A stretch of 10,865 bases of DNA. Origin: an uncultured Eubacteriales bacterium (lineage in GTDB: Bacteria > Bacillota > Clostridia > Oscillospirales > CAG-272). Location: assembly GCA_934394585.1 (NCBI GenBank), contig CAKRQU010000034.1:1-10865 (forward strand). Direction: 5' to 3'. The position numbers were made by a program, and so were the translations under genes. Positions 6,706 through 10,865 of the stretch are shown here, piece after piece; the stretch's first letter is position 1; the number at the start of each line of letters is the position of its first letter. The notes beneath the pieces were generated by a model. The model made no database searches. It saw nothing but the letters and a program-made list of their open reading frames with translations, and was not told the DNA's origin.

Positions 6706-8868
6706 ATGACGGAATACAAATTCATAAAAGCCCTCCCCGTATGGGAAGAAGGCAAAGAAAACGAGCTTAATTACTGGTTGCAATTTCGCACGCAGGCGCA
6801 GGGCGGCAAAAAAACCGTGCTTGCGCTGACGGGTTCCTGCGCATACACGGTAAAGGTAAACGGTGAATTCGTCGCTTTCGGTCCCGCAAGATGTGCGCAT
6901 GGTTTTTACCGTGTGGATGAATTAGATATATCATCCCGCTGCACAAAAGAGGAGAATATCATAGCGATATCCGTTTTCGGCTATAACTGCAACAGCTATT
7001 ATCATCTCAATCAGCCGTCGTTTCTCTGCGCCGAGCTTATCTGCGACGGCAAAGTGACCGCCGCCACCGGCAGTGACGGTTTTATAGCCCGCTACATGAA
7101 CGAGCACGAAAGAAAAACGGAAAAATTCAGTTTTCAGCGCACATTCACCGAGGTTTACAATCTCGGCGCGGATTATCGCGATTTTGAAATTTCCTCCGAT
7201 GTTTCGGCTTTCGATACGGTAAAACTCGTGAAAACCGCCGATAAAAAATTCATCGTGCGCGACAGCTCGCTCAATACGTATTATCATGTTCCCGCAAAGA
7301 AAATCGTATGCCGCGGCTCTTTCACCGTGGGCGACTACAGCTCCGTAATAGGCTACGGCAGACATATAAAAGATATTTCGCCCATTCAGAAAGGCTTCAC
7401 TCTCGATGAAATAACCACAAATTCCCTGCTGGAAGCGAGAAATATAGAAAATCACGAGATAGAAAAAACCGATATTACCTCCGACGGCGCAAAAATCGCA
7501 AAAAATCATTTTGCGGTTTTCGAAATGGAGCGCAATACCACAGGTGAAATAGAATTCGATATAACCTGCGAAAACGATGCGGAGCTGCTCGTAACATTCA
7601 GCGAGCTTATCGAAAAAGAAGGCGAACCCGTGGACTTTCGTCATGCGGGCGTGGTGAGCGTGGTTATATGGCGGCTCAAAAAAGGAAGCTATCATCTTTC
7701 CACGGCGGAGCCGTATACGGGAATGTATATAAAATTCGCGGCTGAAAATTCCGATATTTCCGTTTCGCACGTCGGCATGAATTATTTCGGCGCCGATAAG
7801 CCCGCAAAAGCTTATATCGGAAACGACGCCGAGCTTCGCGATATATTCGACGCGGCGCTCGAAACTTACCGCCAGAATACTTTTACCATATATATGGACT
7901 GCCCCTCGCGCGAACGTGCGGGCTGGCTCTGCGACAGCTTTTTCACTTCCCGCGTGGAAAAAACTCTCACGGGTAAAAGCGAGACAGAAAAAGTATTCCT
8001 CGAAAATTTCCTTTTGCCCGACAGCTTTGAAGCCATACCGCATGGTATGCTCCCGATGTGCTATCCGGGAGATCATCTGAACGGAAATTTCATCCCGAAC
8101 TGGGCTATGTGGTATGTTCTGGAACTGGAAGAATATCTCGCGCGCACGGGAGATCGCGCACTTATCGACAGCGCAAAAGAAAAGGTTTATGCCCTGCTCG
8201 CATATCTGCTTCCTTTTGAAAACGAATATTCCCTGCTCGAAAAGCTCAAGGGCTGGGTATTTGTGGAATGGTCGAAATCAAACGAACTGACGCAGGATGT
8301 AAATTTCCCGACAAATATGCTTTATGCCCGAATGCTCGAAAGCGTCGCCCGCCTCTATGACGATGAGGCAGCGCACAGCAAAGCACAGCGCATAAAGCAA
8401 ACCGTAAACGATATGTCGTTTACGGGAGAATTCTACTGCGACAATGCCATAAGAAGCGAAAGCGGCAAGCTCGTGCTTTCCGGAAAATATACGGAAAGCT
8501 GCCAGTATTATGCTTTCTTCTGCGGCACAGCCACATTTGAAAGCCGCCCGCAGCTTTGGGAAACTCTGCTACGCGATTTCGGACCGGGCAGAGTCGGCGT
8601 ATGGCCTGATTTCCGCGAGGACGCAAAATGGAAAAATGTATATCCCTCAAATGCGTTTATCGGCGATTATCTCCGTCTGGAGCTGATATTCCTCAGCGGT
8701 AATAATGAAAAGCTGATAGAAAATATAAAAGGCTTTTTCACAAAAATGGCTCGCACCACGGGTACGCTCTGGGAAAACGAAACTTCGAATGCAAGCTGCA
8801 ATCACGGCTTTGCTTCGCATGTCATTTATTGGATGGATAAACTTGGCATGGTCGGAGATGTAAAATGA
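6706..8868 (+). CDS. GH78 alpha-L-rhamnosidase-like glycosidase
   Basis: A 720-residue inverting glycosidase of the GH78 (alpha-L-rhamnosidase) superfamily, which removes terminal alpha-L-rhamnose from plant polysaccharides or glycosides. An N-terminal beta domain (about 1-160; VKVNGEFVAFGPAR at 49-62, YRVDELDIS at 68-76) is followed by a second beta domain (about 200-365) and the (alpha/alpha)6 barrel (about 366-710). The family motif is DCPSRERAGWLCD (398-410): D398, E403 and D410 have the spacing of the catalytic-site residues D567, E572 and D579 of Bacillus RhaB. The distal Glu is E690 in LWENE, followed by the usual Asn-His (699-700). No signal peptide, so probably cytoplasmic. It is shorter than classical rhamnosidases of 850-1000 residues and lacks the C-terminal beta-sandwich; substrate may differ. 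Its stop overlaps the next gene by 4 bases. Confidence 0.9.
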   Translation: MTEYKFIKALPVWEEGKENELNYWLQFRTQAQGGKKTVLALTGSCAYTVKVNGEFVAFGPARCAHGFYRVDELDISSRCTKEENIIAISVFGYNCNSYYHLNQPSFLCAELICDGKVTAATGSDGFIARYMNEHERKTEKFSFQRTFTEVYNLGADYRDFEISSDVSAFDTVKLVKTADKKFIVRDSSLNTYYHVPAKKIVCRGSFTVGDYSSVIGYGRHIKDISPIQKGFTLDEITTNSLLEARNIENHEIEKTDITSDGAKIAKNHFAVFEMERNTTGEIEFDITCENDAELLVTFSELIEKEGEPVDFRHAGVVSVVIWRLKKGSYHLSTAEPYTGMYIKFAAENSDISVSHVGMNYFGADKPAKAYIGNDAELRDIFDAALETYRQNTFTIYMDCPSRERAGWLCDSFFTSRVEKTLTGKSETEKVFLENFLLPDSFEAIPHGMLPMCYPGDHLNGNFIPNWAMWYVLELEEYLARTGDRALIDSAKEKVYALLAYLLPFENEYSLLEKLKGWVFVEWSKSNELTQDVNFPTNMLYARMLESVARLYDDEAAHSKAQRIKQTVNDMSFTGEFYCDNAIRSESGKLVLSGKYTESCQYYAFFCGTATFESRPQLWETLLRDFGPGRVGVWPDFREDAKWKNVYPSNAFIGDYLRLELIFLSGNNEKLIENIKGFFTKMARTTGTLWENETSNASCNHGFASHVIYWMDKLGMVGDVK

Positions 8869-9539
8869 AAAACAAAAAGAAAATCATCCGATATGCTGTT
8901 CTCGCCGCAATAATAATCGCAGCTGTGATATATTTCATAATAAATCCCGTTTCGGCGGACAAACTGGCGGAAATTTTCAAAAAAAATGATCCCCGTGCCG
9001 CCGCGGTATTGCTTTTGCTTTTTGCGGTAAAGGGATTTGTCCCCATAATTTTATATATGGTGCTCACGGCGGCATGCGGCTTGCTTTTCGATCTGCCTTA
9101 TGCTATACTTATAGCTTCGGTGGGAACCGTGATAAACCTGAGTGTTTCATATATTATCGGCAAAACGGCAAAAAGCGATGTCAGCGATCTGATAGAGCGC
9201 CATGAAAAACTGAAAAAATATTATACAAAAGGCGAAAAATATTCTTTTGTATTTTGTCTCGCGCTTCATTCCGTGGGGCTTCAGAGTGAGCTTCTCGGCA
9301 CGTTTTTCGGTTCTCTCGGAATGCCGTATATCCCGTATATCGTAAGCAGTGTGATAGGTATACTGCCCGGCGCCGCGATGTGGATAGTGCTCGGCGGCAA
9401 AAATGTGAATATTTCGTGGTATGATCTTTTCCCGTTTGCGATAGATCTGCTGATGATAGGCGCTTCCCTGCTTTATCTGAAAAAGCGCGAAAGAAAAAAC
9501 GGTTCGTCGGAAAAGCCCGATAAAAATACGCAAAAATAA
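8865..9539 (+). CDS. TVP38/TMEM64 (DedA/VTT) family membrane protein
   Basis: A 224-residue integral membrane protein of the SNARE-associated / VTT family. Related proteins move phospholipids or undecaprenyl phosphate across the membrane. Hydrophobic segments lie near 7-26, 45-71, 78-99, 126-145, 155-177 and 187-205. The signature loop KGFVPIILYMVLTAACG (56-72) and the closing GSLGMPYIPYIVSSVIGILPG (149-169) fit the family. The usual Arg-Pro stretch of the second re-entrant region reads LALHSVGLQSELLG (132-145), with His where a conserved Arg is common, so transport may be altered or this is a distinct subfamily. The N-terminus and C-terminus are lysine-rich, the latter ending in a soluble tail (206-224). 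The ATG overlaps the GH78 stop (ATGA) and has GGAG at 8854-8857, 7 bases upstream. Translation is therefore coupled to GH78. A link to sugar use is not evident. Confidence 0.88.
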   Translation: MKNKKKIIRYAVLAAIIIAAVIYFIINPVSADKLAEIFKKNDPRAAAVLLLLFAVKGFVPIILYMVLTAACGLLFDLPYAILIASVGTVINLSVSYIIGKTAKSDVSDLIERHEKLKKYYTKGEKYSFVFCLALHSVGLQSELLGTFFGSLGMPYIPYIVSSVIGILPGAAMWIVLGGKNVNISWYDLFPFAIDLLMIGASLLYLKKRERKNGSSEKPDKNTQK

Positions 9540-9549
9540 AAAACCGCCG

Positions 9550-9585
9550 GCTTGGCGTACCTGCGATAAAGCAGGTGCGCCAAGC
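9550..9585 (+). terminator. Terminator after the GH78 operon
   Basis: The arms 9550-9564 and 9571-9585 pair over 15 positions with a single T-G wobble in the middle (GCTTGGCG and ACCTGC against GCAGGT and CGCCAAGC), around a GATAAA loop, followed by TTTTA. It starts 10 bases after the stop of the membrane-protein gene. Read on the other strand it is followed within a few bases by a run of six T, so it may also stop leftward transcription. It marks the end of the uniform-composition part of the window. Confidence 0.85.
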
Positions 9586-9590
9586 TTTTA

Positions 9591-9641
9591 TGTCCAACTC
9601 AATTTTTGGTTTATAACCTCTCAATTATTAAGAGGTGGACA
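9591..9641. repeat. Nested inverted repeats over the XRE-gene -35 box
   Basis: TGTCCAACTC (9591-9600) is inverted as GAGGTGGACA (9632-9641), 9 of 10 bases matching. Inside it, ACCTCT (9616-9621) is inverted as AGAGGT (9631-9636). The right-hand copies share bases, and the outer one covers the -35 box of the XRE promoter. This is a plausible operator for a dimeric regulator, most simply the XRE protein itself; that binding is inference. Confidence 0.6.
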
Positions 9642-9664
9642 AATCGTCAAAAACTTGGTATAAT
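9636..9664 (+). promoter_or_regulatory. Promoter of the XRE regulator gene
   Basis: TGGACA (9636-9641, five of six to consensus), a 17-base spacer and a perfect TATAAT (9659-9664) preceded by TGg, an extended -10. A second TATAAT overlaps at 9664-9669. Transcription should start near 9671, at the edge of the palindrome GACCGGTC (9674-9681). Because the promoter covers an in-frame ATG at 9635, translation must begin downstream, at 9710. Confidence 0.85.
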
Positions 9665-9673
9665 ATAATCACA

Positions 9674-9681
9674 GACCGGTC
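9674..9681. promoter_or_regulatory. GACCGGTC palindrome at the transcription start
   Basis: A perfect 8-base palindrome, GACCGGTC, sits 10-17 bases after the end of the -10 box, where a bound protein would block initiation. It is too short to be certain on its own. It could be a second operator for the XRE protein or for another regulator. Confidence 0.35.
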
Positions 9682-9694
9682 AAGTAACAAAATC

Positions 9695-9700
9695 AGGAGA
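9695..9700 (+). promoter_or_regulatory. RBS fixing the XRE-gene start
   Basis: AGGAGA lies 9 bases before the ATG at 9710 and about 25 bases after the predicted transcription start. The protein then begins directly with the first helix of the HTH domain, as is usual in this family. Confidence 0.8.
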
Positions 9701-9709
9701 ATTGTTTAT

Positions 9710-10753
9710 ATGACATTTGGACAAAAGATAAAATCACTTCGACGAGAAGCAAATATGACACAAGAAAATCTTGCAGAACTTCTTTCTATTTCTCCGCAGG
9801 CAATCAGCCGTTGGGAAACAGATGTTGCTATGCCCGACATTTCTTTATTGCCGCCGCTTGCCAATTTATTTAATGTAACCACCGATTATCTGCTTGGAAT
9901 GGAAACCTATCAAAAGGATTTGAGAAAAGCGGAGTTTGACGAAGCATTCCACAAATATTGGGAACACGACGACAAAGAAAAGAATTATCAAATCGCCCTG
10001 CGTGCGGTTGCTGAATATCCGGGAAATATGGAGTATGTGGAATGGCTGGCATCGGCAGAGTATTATGTTGCTATGCCGACCTTGGATAATAGTGAATATA
10101 CGCGTTTGCTTGAAAGTTCAGCAAAACATTATAAATTGGTTTTGGATAACACCAAGGATTCAAAATTATATTCCAAAGCGTTGTTCGGAATCGTTCTTGC
10201 ACTTAGCTGTAATCAAAAAAAGGACGAAGCCAAACAATACGCTATGTTAGAAGAGGATGAGGAGAAAAGAGATGAGTTGCTTTGTTGGTGCTTAGAGGGT
10301 GAAGAAAAGAAAAAGCATTGTCAGCACCTTACAAATACAAAATTAAATAGCTTTCTCTTCCAACTAAAATTCGGTCAAGACTCAATTGACGTGTATGATG
10401 CCGTTGAAAAAATACTGAATATTATGTTTCCGGACGGTAATTTTCAGTATTATCACAATACTCTGCAATATAATTCTATCAGCAAAGCCTTTTGCTTCTG
10501 CAAAACACAGCAATATGACCGTGTATTGGAAGAATTGAAAAAAGCAAGGTACCATGCGGAAGAAATGACAAAAATAAATCACCAAAAGACAATAAAGTTC
10601 ACTTCTCCGCTATTTTCACTTATTGAAGAAGAGCATCCCGTTACAGATTCCGATATAACCGATATTGATGATTTCATTCGGTGTTTGAATAACAACCGTT
10701 GCTTTGATCCTATCAGGGAAACAGAGGATTTTAAAGCTTTGATGACATTATAA
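9710..10753 (+). CDS. XRE-family regulator with helical C-terminal domain
   Basis: A 347-residue DNA-binding protein. Residues 4-63 are a Cro/C1-type helix-turn-helix with all usual features: GQKIKSLRREANMTQENLAE, then ISPQAISRWE (27-36) as recognition helix, and PPLANLFNVTTDYLLG closing the fold. The remaining 280 residues are mostly alpha-helical with TPR-like spacing (for example 75-125, 135-190, 270-320), rich in Tyr, Lys and Glu and with several Cys. Such domains commonly sense peptides or proteins, or dimerise; no ligand can be named. The start at 9710 is set by AGGAGA at 9695-9700 and by the promoter lying over the earlier ATG. GC content in sampled lines is about 32-38 percent, against about 50-65 percent in the GH2 gene, and codon use differs, which suggests transfer. 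It stands alone, with no partner gene inside the window. The product it controls is unknown; autoregulation is likely. Confidence 0.9.
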   Translation: MTFGQKIKSLRREANMTQENLAELLSISPQAISRWETDVAMPDISLLPPLANLFNVTTDYLLGMETYQKDLRKAEFDEAFHKYWEHDDKEKNYQIALRAVAEYPGNMEYVEWLASAEYYVAMPTLDNSEYTRLLESSAKHYKLVLDNTKDSKLYSKALFGIVLALSCNQKKDEAKQYAMLEEDEEKRDELLCWCLEGEEKKKHCQHLTNTKLNSFLFQLKFGQDSIDVYDAVEKILNIMFPDGNFQYYHNTLQYNSISKAFCFCKTQQYDRVLEELKKARYHAEEMTKINHQKTIKFTSPLFSLIEEEHPVTDSDITDIDDFIRCLNNNRCFDPIRETEDFKALMTL

Positions 10754-10865
10754 CCCAACTTCTGCTCGCGCGGGGCTTCGCTTTTGTGTCCACAAAAGCA
10801 GTGCTTGTCAGGAAAAACAGACAGACTTTCAGAGCGCACAAACCAAAGGCTCCCTTGTGTAAAGG
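10754..10865. repeat. Non-coding, hairpin-rich tail; possible dispersed repeat
   Basis: No gene is visible in these 112 bases. GCTTTTGTG (10780-10788) is followed after TC by its exact inverse CACAAAAGC (10791-10799); no T run follows, so it is not a normal terminator. The last bases, GGCTCCCTTGTGTAAAGG (10848-10865), look like the first arm, GTGT loop and part of the second arm of a CTCCCTT / AAAGGGAG hairpin cut by the window edge. From memory, hairpins of this kind begin a family of intergenic repeats found in gut Clostridia; that identification is not verified here. Confidence 0.45.

Noticed and set aside
6931..8076. A 381-codon open frame on the minus strand inside the GH78 gene
   Set aside because: It lies wholly opposite the GH78 catalytic gene, whose motifs are clear. 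Its translation resembles a reverse-complement shadow and shows no domain.
9635..9709. A 25-residue N-terminal extension of the XRE protein
   Set aside because: The extra codons lie over the -35 and -10 boxes and before the predicted transcription start; the AGGAGA site supports the ATG at 9710.
10780..10799. Intrinsic terminator of the XRE gene
   Set aside because: The inverted repeat is perfect but its loop would be only two bases and no T run follows, so it is noted as part of the repeat-like tail instead.

Overview
This window looks like the chromosome of an anaerobic Gram-positive bacterium of the class Clostridia, probably an uncultured gut member of the Oscillospirales or a related group. 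The evidence is indirect: AAGGAG-type ribosome binding sites 5-9 bases before the starts, sigma-A-like promoters with extended -10 elements (TGnTATACT, TGnTTTAAT), U-tailed hairpin terminators, heavy use of ATA for isoleucine, and the particular protein families present. There is no rRNA or other taxonomic marker, so the assignment is inference. I found no tRNA, rRNA, riboswitch, CRISPR array, transposase or phage gene.

Layout. Positions 1-109 hold a strong leftward promoter for a gene beyond the left edge. Positions 110-1228 (minus strand) encode a GT4-type glycosyltransferase. A 161-base divergent promoter region (1229-1389) separates it from a rightward three-gene unit: a 1003-residue cytoplasmic GH2 glycosidase, a 245-residue APH-like phosphotransferase whose catalytic Asp is Asn, and a 128-residue hotdog thioesterase of the FlK type with its T/E/H triad. 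A symmetric terminator at 5576-5609 closes this unit. A stand-alone S1-repeat RNA-binding protein follows (5682-6617). A second glycosidase unit starts at 6706: a GH78 alpha-L-rhamnosidase-like enzyme, then a TVP38/DedA-type membrane protein overlapping it by 4 bases, ended by a hairpin at 9550-9585.

The right end differs. A low-GC XRE-family regulator (9710-10753) has its own consensus promoter buried in inverted repeats, and its base composition is clearly unlike the genes to its left, suggesting horizontal gain. The last 112 bases are non-coding, hairpin-rich and resemble the start of a dispersed intergenic repeat that runs off the window.

How the genes may work together. Both glycosidases lack signal peptides, so they probably act in the cytoplasm on imported plant-type oligosaccharides or glycosides, one removing a beta-linked sugar (GH2) and one removing alpha-L-rhamnose (GH78). 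Their promoters are alike (23 of 29 positions from -35 through -10), which hints at shared expression. No transporter or sugar-responsive regulator is present. Most of the window is ordinary accessory carbohydrate metabolism. The least explained parts are the GH2 / pseudokinase-like / FlK-like gene set, the twin glycosidase promoters and the right-hand XRE cassette with its nested operator-like repeats.
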